A stretch of 64,000 nt of DNA from Spirosoma agri (lineage in GTDB: Bacteria > Bacteroidota > Bacteroidia > Cytophagales > Spirosomataceae): contig NZ_JAAGNZ010000001.1 of assembly GCF_010747415.1 (NCBI RefSeq), positions 2,542,001 through 2,606,000 on the forward strand, read 5' to 3'. Positions 1-8,801 of the stretch are shown in pieces. Position numbers and translations under genes: made by a program. Position 1 is the first letter of the stretch; the number at the start of each line of letters is the position of its first letter. Under the pieces are notes generated by a model. The model saw only the letters and a program-made list of their open reading frames with translations, did not search any database and had not been told where the DNA came from.

Positions 1-1724
1 TGCGATTCATAACTTGTCCCTTCGGGCGAGGTAATCGAAATACGGGTGCGACCACGGTCTTCGAGCGGGGCCAGTTCTGATTTGAGCAATGAGCCGACAC
101 CGAAAATGATCGCGGCACAAACGCCAATCATCGCGAAGGCCCAACCGCGCCGACGCATAAAACCGGTCAGGGAGTCGCGGTACGATTTATCAAGCCACTG
201 AAAGAACGGTTCGGTTTTCTTGTAAAACCACGATCCTTTCCCATGATTCTTGCTGGTTAGCTTTACGCTCAATACCGGAGTGAGTGTCAGCGAAACGAAC
301 GCAGAAATCAAGACGGCACCCGCAACGACAATACCGAACTCGCGAAACAAGCGTCCAACGAAACCCTGTAAGAAGATAATGGGCAGGAACACAATCGCCA
401 GCGTAATCGAAGTGGCCAGAACGGCGAAGAAAATCTCGTTTGATCCTTCTTTAGCCGCCTGTTCGGTGTCCATCCCGTCCTCAATTTTCTTGAAGATGTT
501 CTCCGTGACAACAATACCATCATCCACCACCAGTCCCGTTGCCAGTACGATACCAAGCAAGGTCAGTACGTTAATACTGAAATCGGCCACGTACATGATG
601 AAAAACGCTCCAATCAGCGATACCGGAATGTCAATCAGGGGTCGGAATGCGATGAGCCAGTCACGGAAGAAGAAATAAATGACCAGTACAACCAGTACGA
701 ACGAGATAAGCAGTGTTTCGCCTACTTCTTCGATAGCCCGCCGGATAAATGTACTCCGGTCGATACCAATGCTGACGATGATGTCGCTGGGTAGATCTTT
801 TTTGAGTTGGTCGAATCGCTTGTAGAACTCATCGGCAATGCTGACGTAGTTAGCACCCGGTTGTGGAATTAGGACCAGAATAACACCAACGGCGCCATTT
901 TGCTTCGAAATGGTTTCTTCATTTTCGGCCCCTAACACGGCATAGCCAATGTCTTTGAACCGGATGATCTGATTGGCGGTCTGCCGCAGAATAAGGTTAT
1001 TGAAGTCCGCTTCTGTTGTCAGGCGACCCACGGCTTTCACCGTAAGCTCCGTATTATTTCCGTACACTTTCCCCCCCGGAAGCTCAACGTTCTGTGCTGT
1101 CAATGCGGTCTGAATATCCTGCGTCGTGAGCCGGTAAGCCGACAACTTGATGGGATCAATCCAGAGTCGCATCGCCTGGCGCTTCAATCCATAAATGTTA
1201 GCCTGACTAACGCCGGGGATGGTCTGCAACCGCTCCTGAAGCACGTTCTCCGCATAATCGGATAATTGTGTCGGATTTCGATTCGTGCTCTGAACGGTCA
1301 TGAAAATGATCGGATCCGAGTTTGCATCGGCTTTTGTCACAACCGGGGGCGCATCGATATCCTGCGGGAGCTGGCGTTGTGCCTGGGCCACCTTGTCACG
1401 CACGTCGTTGGCGGCCTGTTCCAGATTGGCATCCAGATTAAACTCAACCGTGATCGTGCTGGCTCCCAGGGCACTGTTCGATGAGATCGTGCGAATACCC
1501 TCGATGCTGTTCAGCGATTTTTCGATGGGCTCCGTAATCTGCGATTCAACAATGTCTGGGTTAGCTCCGGTATAGTTGGTACGGACGGAAATAACCGGCG
1601 GGTCAATAGCCGGGTATTCGCGAACACCGAGAAAGGTGAAGCCGATGATACCGAACAACACAATGACGATGGACATGACCATCGCAAATACCGGTCGGTT
1701 CAGACTTAATTCGGGAAGACTCAT
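1..1724 (-). CDS. RND multidrug efflux permease, AcrB/HAE1 type (3' end outside window)
   Basis: Inner-membrane proton/drug antiporter of a tripartite efflux pump. The frame is open from the ATG at 1724 to the window edge, giving about 574 residues of a protein that is normally about 1,050. A first membrane helix follows SLNRPVFAMVMSIVIVLFG. The porter domain follows, and then a membrane bundle in which helix 4 reads GLVVDDGIVVTENI; the paired aspartates are the proton-relay residues known from AcrB. The adaptor gene lies 66 nt upstream on the same strand, so the two form an operon probably driven by the promoter at 3006-3035. The substrate cannot be read from sequence. The family assignment is secure; the missing C-terminal half is only a window effect. 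Confidence 0.95.
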   Translation of the reverse strand, partial: MSLPELSLNRPVFAMVMSIVIVLFGIIGFTFLGVREYPAIDPPVISVRTNYTGANPDIVESQITEPIEKSLNSIEGIRTISSNSALGASTITVEFNLDANLEQAANDVRDKVAQAQRQLPQDIDAPPVVTKADANSDPIIFMTVQSTNRNPTQLSDYAENVLQERLQTIPGVSQANIYGLKRQAMRLWIDPIKLSAYRLTTQDIQTALTAQNVELPGGKVYGNNTELTVKAVGRLTTEADFNNLILRQTANQIIRFKDIGYAVLGAENEETISKQNGAVGVILVLIPQPGANYVSIADEFYKRFDQLKKDLPSDIIVSIGIDRSTFIRRAIEEVGETLLISFVLVVLVIYFFFRDWLIAFRPLIDIPVSLIGAFFIMYVADFSINVLTLLGIVLATGLVVDDGIVVTENIFKKIEDGMDTEQAAKEGSNEIFFAVLATSITLAIVFLPIIFLQGFVGRLFREFGIVVAGAVLISAFVSLTLTPVLSVKLTSKNHGKGSWFYKKTEPFFQWLDKSYRDSLTGFMRRRGWAFAMIGVCAAIIFGVGSLLKSELAPLEDRGRTRISITSPEGTSYES

Positions 1725-1790
1725 TGTTGTTGAGTTTGTTGGTTTGCGGTTGTCGGTTAGCCTACGGTAGCAAATGGTGTGTGCACGCTA

Positions 1791-2939
1791 TCAATTACTC
1801 GCCACTTTGGGATTGTTTCCCGTCAACGATACCACACGGCCAATCTTAACGGGAGCGTCCTGTTTAAGGAACAGCAAACCGGTAGTAGCAACCGTATCGC
1901 CTGCCTGTACGCCCGACAGAATCTGAATGGTTCCCGCCGTTCGAATGCCGGTTGTAACGTCTTTGAACTGTGCTTTCCCGTTCTTGACCAGTATAACCTG
2001 ATTCGTACGGGTCTGCGGAATAACGGCCTGCGTTGGAACCACTAAACTGCGTTCGTTCTGGATCGTCAACGTTACGCGGGCAAACGTGCCGGGTCGGAAC
2101 TTGGCGGTCGTATTATTCACTTTTGCCCGTATGCGCAGATTGCGGGTCTGTTCTTCCACTCCCGGTTCAATGGCATAAACTACGCCCTGACTAGGTTGTT
2201 CACTGCCATCGACTTGGAACGAAATCGTGCTGCCCGCATGCACCGATTGTCCGTATTTTTCGGGAATCGAGAAGTCGAGCTTAAGGGATGATATTTGTTG
2301 CAGGCGGGCGATCAGCGTGTTGGGCGAGACAACCGCACCCGAACTGACATTCCGTAAGCCAATTACACCCGAAAAAGGTGCTCTTATTTCCGTACGCTGC
2401 AAATTGGCTCTTACGAGCTCAATATCGGCCAGTGACGACCGCAGATTTGTTGTGACAATATCGTATTCCTGCTGGCTGATACCGCCCCGTTCGAGCAGCT
2501 GTTTGTTCCGCTCTTCGGTACGCCGGGCGTTGTCGGCCTGTGCCTGAAGTTTCAGCAATTGCGCCCGCAGATCAGCGTCGAAGAGCTTAACCAGCAAATC
2601 ACCTTTTTTAACAGGCTGTCCTTCGCGAATGTTCAGTTGCGTGATACGAGCCGAAATTTCGGGGTAGATGTCAACCTGTTCGGCCGCCAGCAGCGAGCCA
2701 CTGGAAACAACATCTTCTTTCAGGTTTTTCAAAACGACAACAAAGCCATTGACGCTGGGTGTGGGACCACCTCCAGCCCCTCCTTTTCCGCCCGAACCAC
2801 CTTTGCCCGCTCCACCCTTACCGCCGTCGCCACCAGGTGCAGCAGCATTGGCTCCGGGAGCCGGGTGTAACACTTTATTATACACGATTATCCCGCCGAG
2901 TACAAGAACGACGAGACCGATAGCAATCCATCTTTTCAC
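1791..2939 (-). CDS. RND efflux periplasmic adaptor (membrane fusion protein)
   Basis: Periplasmic adaptor linking the RND permease (next gene downstream) to an outer-membrane channel; 382 residues from a GTG start. One N-terminal helix at about residues 4-21 anchors it to the inner membrane. Residues about 28-60 are an unusual linker made almost only of Gly, Lys and Ala. The barrel-sandwich (lipoyl-like) half follows with ISARITQLNIREGQPVKKGD, then a helical hairpin rich in Gln, Arg and Leu, then the second lipoyl half (APFSGVIGLRNVSSGAVV) and beta-barrel domains. This order is typical of AcrA/MexA-type proteins. No outer-membrane channel gene is seen next to it; it may lie beyond the window edge. 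Confidence 0.93.
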   Translation of the reverse strand: MKRWIAIGLVVLVLGGIIVYNKVLHPAPGANAAAPGGDGGKGGAGKGGSGGKGGAGGGPTPSVNGFVVVLKNLKEDVVSSGSLLAAEQVDIYPEISARITQLNIREGQPVKKGDLLVKLFDADLRAQLLKLQAQADNARRTEERNKQLLERGGISQQEYDIVTTNLRSSLADIELVRANLQRTEIRAPFSGVIGLRNVSSGAVVSPNTLIARLQQISSLKLDFSIPEKYGQSVHAGSTISFQVDGSEQPSQGVVYAIEPGVEEQTRNLRIRAKVNNTTAKFRPGTFARVTLTIQNERSLVVPTQAVIPQTRTNQVILVKNGKAQFKDVTTGIRTAGTIQILSGVQAGDTVATTGLLFLKQDAPVKIGRVVSLTGNNPKVASN

Positions 2940-3281
2940 GGAGTAATAGTTTGCAATAAGGAACTTAATTTCTAACGGTAGTAAAGCCGCATTTGTTACA
3001 AACTACAAAGCTATCAATGTTGGCGACTATATCAACCGTCAGAAGCCTGTAAATGAGCGATTTTTCCTGACCAGTTCGCACCTTTATTCGGCTCCTGCTG
3101 AGCGTAGGACTCGTATAAATGCTTATGAATTTGTGAATGAATAGACAGGCTGAATACGCTTCTTTCTGTGAGTGTTAAGGGCGTACTGTTTTTTTATTTT
3201 ACGAGAGCCAACTACTCAGTACTATTCAGGAATTACTCAAAAAAATGAGCCGCAGGGAAACGATAAATTTGTTGGCTACGA
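2940..3281. other. Intergenic region, 342 bp
   Basis: Between the RND adaptor and the Nudix gene, both on the minus strand. Apart from the promoter at 3006-3035 it shows no ORF with coding character, no strong hairpin and no RNA gene I recognise. The part from 3180 to 3245 is A+T rich, with a T7 run near 3190. Confidence 0.5.
3006..3035 (-). promoter_or_regulatory. Bacteroidota-type promoter for the RND operon
   Basis: On the minus strand a TTG (3035-3033) is followed after 19 nt by TAGCTTTG (3013-3006). This fits the -33/-7 consensus of the primary sigma factor of Bacteroidota. Expected transcription start is near 3000, giving a leader of about 60 nt before the adaptor GTG. Confidence 0.6.
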
Positions 3282-3911
3282 TCACGCATCCATCACCATC
3301 AGCAATTCACTGATCATCATGGCGGTAGCGCCCCACACCCGATGACCCTGAATCTGATAGAAAGGCGCATCGACAACAACGCCCCGCACTTCGATCTGAC
3401 TATCGCCGACAATGGTTTCGTCCAGAAGCGTTTCCAGATCAACTTCAACAACTGCTTCAACTTCGTGCGGGTCCGGGTAATAATCCGGTCGATAGGGTAA
3501 CATGCCGACGACGGGCTGAACATAAAAATTGCTCGGCGGAATAAATAACTCCGTCAATAAGCCCAGTACTTTCACGTCCGTTACCCGAATTCCTACCTCT
3601 TCCTGAGCTTCGCGCAAAGCCGTTCGGGTCAGGTTCTCGTCGAACCGTTCCATGCGTCCACCCGGAAACGCCATCTGCCCTGCGTGAACGCCGTCGTACT
3701 GAGGACGAAGAATCAACGGTAGATAGATCGAGTCCTGATAGGGATAAAAGCAAATCAGCACTGCACTTCGTCGCGTTCGTTCGTTCGGTTTGATACCCAG
3801 CCGGTAACGAGCCGCCGATGCCATTTTCTTATGGGCCATTTCACCGGGTAACGGCTTTTGCAACCGCTGGTGAAGGTCTTCCGTGAAGCTGTGGAACGAA
3901 GTGTCGATCAT
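3282..3911 (-). CDS. Nudix hydrolase, CoA pyrophosphatase type (NudL-like)
   Basis: Predicted to cleave coenzyme A or oxidised CoA to 3',5'-ADP and 4'-phosphopantetheine. The block HAGQMAFPGGRME followed by TALREAQEEVGI is the CoA-pyrophosphatase subfamily signature fused to the Nudix box. The catalytic REAQEEVGI part is intact, and the first Nudix glycine is shifted as in that subfamily. From the ATG at 3911 it has 209 residues; an ATG at 3923 would add four. The stop lies about 340 nt from the RND adaptor start, so it is probably a separate unit. Confidence 0.88.
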   Translation of the reverse strand: MIDTSFHSFTEDLHQRLQKPLPGEMAHKKMASAARYRLGIKPNERTRRSAVLICFYPYQDSIYLPLILRPQYDGVHAGQMAFPGGRMERFDENLTRTALREAQEEVGIRVTDVKVLGLLTELFIPPSNFYVQPVVGMLPYRPDYYPDPHEVEAVVEVDLETLLDETIVGDSQIEVRGVVVDAPFYQIQGHRVWGATAMMISELLMVMDA

Positions 3912-3990
3912 GGTTAAGTTCATCGTTTGTGCTCATGGTGTGTGCGGTAGGATCAAGTATCGAAACCTGACCACAGCTATCATCCACCAA

Positions 3991-5613
3991 TTACAAACCC
4001 TTTTTATATAACTGCACAAGCTGCTCGGCACAGCGTTCGCCGTCCATTGCAGCCGAAACAATACCACCCGCGTAACCGGCCCCTTCGCCACACGGAAATA
4101 ACCGCCGAAGTTCGACATGCTCACACGTGTCGCGATCGCGGGGAATCCGAACGGGCGATGATGTACGACTTTCGACACCAATAATCTGGCCATCGTTGCT
4201 CAAGTAACCACGCATCTTCCGGCCAAAATCCAGCAGACCCTGCCGTAGTGGCTGTGCGATGTGATCAGGTAACACCTCGGCCATATCGACTGATGCGAGA
4301 CCCGGTTGGTAGGACGTTGGCAACAGCGCAGTCGAGACCCGGCCATCCACAAAATCGGCAACGAGCTGGGCTGGTGCCGTTTGGGATGGCTGGTCGCTGC
4401 CAGTACTTCCCATGCGACAGGCCCACCGTTCCAGATCTTGCTGCAACGCTAAACCAGCCAACGGACCTTCACCAATATAAGGCTTCAAATCGTGGTCAGT
4501 AATCGCCACGACCAGTCCTGAATTGGCATATTTCGAGTCCCGGCGTGAGGGCGACATACCATTGACGACCAACTCACCGGGAGCGGTAGCGGCAGGAACG
4601 ATAAAACCGCCCGGACACATACAAAACGAAAAAACGCCCCGTTCTACCCCATTGAAACGTGTTTGGGTGACCAAACTATACGAAGCCGCCGGTAAGTAAT
4701 CACCCCGATCAGGCCGGTGATACTGGAACTGATCGATCAGACTTTGCTGATGCTCAATGCGCACGCCCATCGCAAAAGCTTTCGCTTCGATCAGGACATT
4801 TCTTTTTTGCAACAGGTAAAAAATGTCGCGTGCCGAGTGGCCCGTTGCCAGAATGACACCAATGCCCGTCAGTTCTTCGCCCGATGCGGTCACAACGCCC
4901 CTTAACTCGTTATTCGTCAAAATGAGGTCGGTTACTTTCGTGTTGAAACGAACTTCTCCGCCCGCATTCAGGATACTTTCCCGCAGATCGGCGACGACAT
5001 TGGGGAGTTTATTAGTGCCGATGTGCGGGTGGGCATCGACCAGAATTTCTTCGGTAGCCCCATGGGCGACAAAAATTTCCAGAATCCGGCGCACATCACC
5101 CCGCTTAGTTGAGCGCGTATACAATTTGCCGTCGGAATACGTCCCCGCGCCCCCTTCGCCAAAGCAATAATTCGACTCTGGATTGACGATGTGCTCTTTA
5201 TTGATGGCTGCCAGATCGCGCCGACGCATCCGAACATCGCTGCCTCGCTCAACCACAATGGGCTTGATGCCTAACTCGATCAGTCGTAGTGCGGCAAATA
5301 AACCCGCCGGCCCCGCGCCGACAACAATGGCCTGCTGACCATTTCTGTGCGACGGACCACCGTGCGACGGGCCGCCGACTTTATTTTGTGGTTTCGTGTA
5401 CCGAACCAGTGGGGGAGGGGTTTCACTGACAAACACGTCCGTATCGACGTGGACACGAATCTGCCGTCCTCGCGCGTCGATTGATTGCCGCCGTTTACGA
5501 ACAACGACCGGACTGTCGGCAGGAAGTTGAAGAGATCGTAAAACCTGTTCCCGGAAAGCTACTTCTTCGTAGGCGTGTTCAGGCGTCAGGGTTAATGAAA
5601 GTTGGTGAATCAT
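3991..5613 (-). CDS. FAD-dependent oxidoreductase / dehydrogenase (COG2509 type)
   Basis: Large flavoprotein of unknown substrate, 540 residues from the ATG at 5613. A GTG at 5652 would add 13 residues, but MIHQLSLTLTPEHA is a more natural beginning. A short N-terminal domain precedes the Rossmann FAD motif VVGAGPAGLFAALRLIELG (about residues 95-115) with VVERG at the end of strand 2. Further flavoprotein landmarks are NYCFGEGGAGTYSDGKLYTR, GVILATGHSARD and, near the C-terminus, PCGEGAGYAGGIVSAAMDG. This architecture matches the widespread uncharacterised NAD(FAD)-utilising dehydrogenase family. A TACTTTTG box at 5659-5652 sits at a suitable distance for a -7 element, but no -33 TTG is visible. 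Confidence 0.85.
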   Translation of the reverse strand: MIHQLSLTLTPEHAYEEVAFREQVLRSLQLPADSPVVVRKRRQSIDARGRQIRVHVDTDVFVSETPPPLVRYTKPQNKVGGPSHGGPSHRNGQQAIVVGAGPAGLFAALRLIELGIKPIVVERGSDVRMRRRDLAAINKEHIVNPESNYCFGEGGAGTYSDGKLYTRSTKRGDVRRILEIFVAHGATEEILVDAHPHIGTNKLPNVVADLRESILNAGGEVRFNTKVTDLILTNNELRGVVTASGEELTGIGVILATGHSARDIFYLLQKRNVLIEAKAFAMGVRIEHQQSLIDQFQYHRPDRGDYLPAASYSLVTQTRFNGVERGVFSFCMCPGGFIVPAATAPGELVVNGMSPSRRDSKYANSGLVVAITDHDLKPYIGEGPLAGLALQQDLERWACRMGSTGSDQPSQTAPAQLVADFVDGRVSTALLPTSYQPGLASVDMAEVLPDHIAQPLRQGLLDFGRKMRGYLSNDGQIIGVESRTSSPVRIPRDRDTCEHVELRRLFPCGEGAGYAGGIVSAAMDGERCAEQLVQLYKKGL

Positions 5614-5841
5614 GCGGTACAAGGGCTGGTTTTTATCCAGCAAATGGTTCACAAAAGTACAAGAAAATAGATTGCCTGTTGAGTAACAGGCAGACCCGGA
5701 TTTGCGTTCGCGATGACTGGTCAGTAACGACGAAGTTGACCCGGTTTGGAGCCAGTTTGTACTTATCCAACTTTACTATCGGCAAATTGGGGAAAAAAGA
5801 CAATCTTGCCAACAAGCTGTACCTTTTCGAGTTGATGTACT

Positions 5842-7050
5842 ATGCAAGCCACAACCCTGATGCCACCCCGAAATAAGGTAGACCTGTTTGAGTCGCCCGA
5901 TTTCTACTGTCTTGACGACCTACTCATGGCCGAACACAAGCTTGTTCGTTCGGCAGTGCGCGATTTTGTTAAACGTGAAATTACGCCCATCGTCGAAGAG
6001 TATGCCCAGCGGGCTGAATTTCCCGGCCATCTCGTTCAGAAATTTGGTAAAATCGGTGCATTCGGTGCTACGATTCCAACGGAGTTGGGGGGCGGTGGAC
6101 TAGATCAGATTTCGTATGGCCTGATGTTGCAGGAGATCGAGCGGGGTGATTCGGGGATGCGCTCGTGCGTGTCGGTCCAGAACTCGCTGGTCATGTACCC
6201 AATTTTTACGTTTGGGTCGGAGGAGCAGAAGAAAAAGTACCTGCCTCAACTAGCCAAAGGCGAAATGCTTGGCTGCTTTGGCTTGACCGAGCCCAACCAC
6301 GGCTCTGATCCGGGGGGAATGGAAACGAATTTCATCGAACGTAGTGATTACTACCTGCTCAATGGGTCGAAGCTATGGATTACGAACGCGCCCATCGCCG
6401 ATATCGCCATTGTGTGGGCCAAGAATGATCAGGGTAAGGTTCGGGGACTGATTGTGGAGCGCGGCATGGAAGGGTTCACGACCAACGAAATCACCAACAA
6501 ATGGTCGCTGAGGGCCAGTAGTACCGGCGAATTGGTCTTTCAGGATGTGCGCGTACCGAAAGAAAACATGCTTCCTGAAGCGTTTGGCCTGAAGAGTGCC
6601 ATCAAATGTCTCGATCAGGCCCGTTACGGGATTGCGTGGGGTGCGCTCGGGGCGGCTATGGAGTGTTACGAAGTCGCCCGTCGTTACGCGATGGAGCGGG
6701 TTCAGTTCAACAAACCGATCGCCAGTTTTCAGCTGGTACAGAAAAAACTGGCCGAGATGCTGACGGCAATCACGCAGGCACAACTGCTTTGCTGGCGACT
6801 TGGCATGCTGAAAAATGAAGATAAAGCAACGACCGCGCAGATTTCGCTGGCTAAACGGAACAACATCGAAATCGCCTTGACAATTGCGCGTGAGGCTCGA
6901 CAGATACTCGGTGCTATGGGCATATCCGGCGACTATCCGATCATGCGCCATCTGATGAATCTTGAATCGGTTAGTACCTACGAAGGCACGCACGATATCC
7001 ACCTGCTGATTCTGGGTGCTGAAATCACCGGTATTCCGGCTTATAAATAG
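5842..7050 (+). CDS. Acyl-CoA dehydrogenase, glutaryl-CoA dehydrogenase-like
   Basis: FAD enzyme expected to oxidise and decarboxylate glutaryl-CoA to crotonyl-CoA, as in lysine and tryptophan breakdown. 402 residues; the ATG at 5860 (MPPRNKVDLFE) is an alternative start. The subfamily is shown by SVQNSLVMYPIFTFGSEEQK, by the FAD/substrate block CFGLTEPNHGSDPGGMET, by ARYGIAWGALGA, and by NLESVSTYEGTHDIHLLILG, where the Glu of YEGTHD is the catalytic base. These run parallel to human GCDH. The gene stands alone between the divergent FAD oxidoreductase and a convergent VOC gene, with a strong terminator at 7068-7099. Confidence 0.92.
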   Translation: MQATTLMPPRNKVDLFESPDFYCLDDLLMAEHKLVRSAVRDFVKREITPIVEEYAQRAEFPGHLVQKFGKIGAFGATIPTELGGGGLDQISYGLMLQEIERGDSGMRSCVSVQNSLVMYPIFTFGSEEQKKKYLPQLAKGEMLGCFGLTEPNHGSDPGGMETNFIERSDYYLLNGSKLWITNAPIADIAIVWAKNDQGKVRGLIVERGMEGFTTNEITNKWSLRASSTGELVFQDVRVPKENMLPEAFGLKSAIKCLDQARYGIAWGALGAAMECYEVARRYAMERVQFNKPIASFQLVQKKLAEMLTAITQAQLLCWRLGMLKNEDKATTAQISLAKRNNIEIALTIAREARQILGAMGISGDYPIMRHLMNLESVSTYEGTHDIHLLILGAEITGIPAYK

Positions 7051-7067
7051 GGATGTGATTAGTCCAG

Positions 7068-7107
7068 CAACGCCCGCCAGATCAATCTGGCGGGCGTTGG
7101 CTTTTTA
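7068..7107 (+). terminator. Intrinsic terminator, probably bidirectional
   Basis: A perfect 14-bp stem (7068-7081 with 7086-7099), loop TCAA, followed by GCTTTTTA. It ends the acyl-CoA dehydrogenase gene and overlaps the stop codon of the convergent VOC gene. Confidence 0.85.
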
Positions 7108-7488
7108 GGCTTCCGACGGTGGGGCGTAAGTAACTAAATCGATGCCGATGCCATTCGGATCTACAATGGCGAAATGACGATCGCCCCAGGGCTCGTCCCG
7201 AATGTCGATGGCAATCGGAATTCCCAACGCTTTGAGCCGGGCATATTCGTCGTCCACGTTTTCCAGTTCAATTGTCAGAAAAACACCCGTCCCTTCGAAT
7301 GCGGGTTGAAACAAGGCCTGCTGCGTTGGATGATCAGGCAGTAGAAAACTAAGCTCTGCCTGCTGATTGGGGGTGTGCAGCAGGAGAAAAAACTCATTCT
7401 CGAAGGTGATCCCGAAGTGTAGCACGTCCTGATAAAACTGCCTGGTTTCGGAAAGTTTGGTCGTGACAATTCCTGCATTTAGTTTCAT
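7105..7488 (-). CDS. VOC superfamily protein (glyoxalase/bleomycin-resistance fold)
   Basis: Small single-domain protein of 127 residues with the paired beta-alpha-beta-beta-beta pattern of the vicinal oxygen chelate fold. It begins NAGIVTTKLSETRQFYQDVL, and the second module contains DDEYARLKALGIPIAIDIRDEPWGDRHFAIVDPNGIGIDLV. The final DPNGIGIDLV is the usual closing strand. VOC proteins include glyoxalase I, dioxygenases and antibiotic-binding proteins; nothing here identifies the ligand. It is convergent with the acyl-CoA dehydrogenase, and the WYL regulator lies upstream on the same strand beyond a hairpin repeat. Confidence 0.85.
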   Translation of the reverse strand: MKLNAGIVTTKLSETRQFYQDVLHFGITFENEFFLLLHTPNQQAELSFLLPDHPTQQALFQPAFEGTGVFLTIELENVDDEYARLKALGIPIAIDIRDEPWGDRHFAIVDPNGIGIDLVTYAPPSEA

Positions 7489-7649
7489 GGGATAGTTGGT
7501 TTAGCGGATTGGAGCACATAGTGCCGATCCGAACGTAAAGTACCAGGACACGCTGGATAAGCCCTGTCGTAACTAACTTCAGCACAAAGGAAAAACAGGT
7601 TACTGACAGCGGTATGTCAGCAGGAGTTTCTCGCAGGAGAGTATTAGTG

Positions 7650-7696
7650 GAGGTGTTCATACGCCGTATCTTGGAGATACGGCGTATGAACACCTC
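7650..7696. repeat. Long perfect hairpin repeat, copy 1
   Basis: A 22-bp perfect inverted repeat with a 3-nt TGG loop, in the gap between the VOC and WYL genes. The inner part pairs ATACGCCGTATCT with AGATACGGCGTAT. A second, related hairpin lies at 46048-46100 with the core ATACGCCATATC. No T-tract follows, so it is not a standard terminator. Confidence 0.8.
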
Positions 7697-7719
7697 GTCA
7701 AACACCCGCATTTTTTCAA

Positions 7720-8694
7720 TTACAGGACGGTATCCTGCGAAAAAACGGATGCATAGTGATCCCGAAGTTCCTCCGAGAGCGTTTGCATCAATGCCAATAA
7801 CGGATCGGGTTGTTCGATCGTGATGGTTGTGCCGTAGGTCAGCAGCCAGCGGGCTAAGCCTTCCAGATAAGGCGTGTTAAGTTGTACGCGAACACCAGTA
7901 CCCAGATCTTCTTCAGAAACAAAACTTCCGGGGAATGGCGCTTCCCGGAAATAATGGGCAATGGTTTTTTGTATGACCAGCGTAACATTGATGAGTGGCA
8001 TGTCCGGACAGCTTCGTTCCCGAGCGAGGTATTCCTGCAACGATAAGCGTTCGTGGCGCGCAAATCGCTGGCCTGTGTCGGTGAGCGAGCGAATCCGGTC
8101 GAGCCGAAAGTCGCGGTAATCCTGACGTTTTCGGCAGAAGGCGATCAAATGCCACGTCAGGCTGTAGTGGTAAAGACCAACGGGTTCTACTTCGCGGTTG
8201 GTTTCGGTATCGTTGTATAGCGAATGGTACTGAAGATCAAGGACATGGTGCCGGGCAATGGCCTGCTGAATGGTCGAGAGCAGTCCATCGGCATAGGGCG
8301 GACGGGCTATTGTTTTCGCTATACTGACATTGGGACTCAAATCGTCCAGATGCTCCTGATCGGGACGTTTCAACACCGATTTTATTTTGAACAGGGCTGA
8401 ATCGAACTGGGTTTGCACTGATTCATCCGTCCACTTTTCGATGAGCTTGGCAGCTAGCAGCAGCGAACTCGCTTCGGCATTCGTGAACATAACCGGTGGC
8501 AAATGATAGTCGGTCAGGAAATACCCAACACCGGCTTCGGCTCCAACCGGAACGCCCGCTTCTTCCAGCGACCGGATGTCCCGGTATATCGTTCGGAGAC
8601 TGGTCCCGAAACGGTCCGCTAATTCCTGCGCGCGTACAACCCGCTTTGTTTGAAGATGGATCAGAATCGCAGTCAGACGGTCAAGGCGGTTCAT
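7720..8694 (-). CDS. WYL-domain transcriptional regulator with N-terminal HTH (YafY/DeoR-like)
   Basis: DNA-binding regulator of 324 residues. Residues about 3-60 form a winged helix-turn-helix (RVVRAQELADRFGTSLRTIYRDIRSLEEAGVPV), followed by the GVGYFL wing. The central WYL domain, with its ligand-sensing core near residues 165-200, contains VGLYHYSLTWHLIAFCRKRQ and YRDFRLDRIRSL. A WCX-type C-terminal extension follows. Regulators of this type often control a neighbouring enzyme. Here the divergent neighbour is a small GNAT gene, and the 107-bp gap contains two short palindromes that could be operators (8722-8741 and 8752-8763). Confidence 0.9.
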   Translation of the reverse strand: MNRLDRLTAILIHLQTKRVVRAQELADRFGTSLRTIYRDIRSLEEAGVPVGAEAGVGYFLTDYHLPPVMFTNAEASSLLLAAKLIEKWTDESVQTQFDSALFKIKSVLKRPDQEHLDDLSPNVSIAKTIARPPYADGLLSTIQQAIARHHVLDLQYHSLYNDTETNREVEPVGLYHYSLTWHLIAFCRKRQDYRDFRLDRIRSLTDTGQRFARHERLSLQEYLARERSCPDMPLINVTLVIQKTIAHYFREAPFPGSFVSEEDLGTGVRVQLNTPYLEGLARWLLTYGTTITIEQPDPLLALMQTLSEELRDHYASVFSQDTVL

Positions 8695-8721
8695 AGGCAG
8701 GTCAGTGAATTTCAGCGCGCA

Positions 8722-8763
8722 CTATTTTGTTGCGAAAATAGCCCGGTAATCGAACAAGTGTTC
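8722..8763. promoter_or_regulatory. Two short palindromes between the divergent WYL and GNAT genes
   Basis: CTATTTT (8722-8728) pairs with AAAATAG (8735-8741), and GAACA-AG-TGTTC occupies 8752-8763. Both lie in the shared intergenic gap. They are candidate operators, judged only from symmetry and position. Confidence 0.3.
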
Positions 8764-8801
8764 CAATTATTGAGTAAACCTACCAGACAACTGAAAAAGC
8801 G

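Noticed and set aside
6373-7002. 209-residue minus-strand frame
   Set aside because: Antisense to the acyl-CoA dehydrogenase, no domain.
7394-7711. 105-residue minus-strand frame across the hairpin repeat
   Set aside because: Runs through the palindrome and out of frame with the VOC gene; no protein character.
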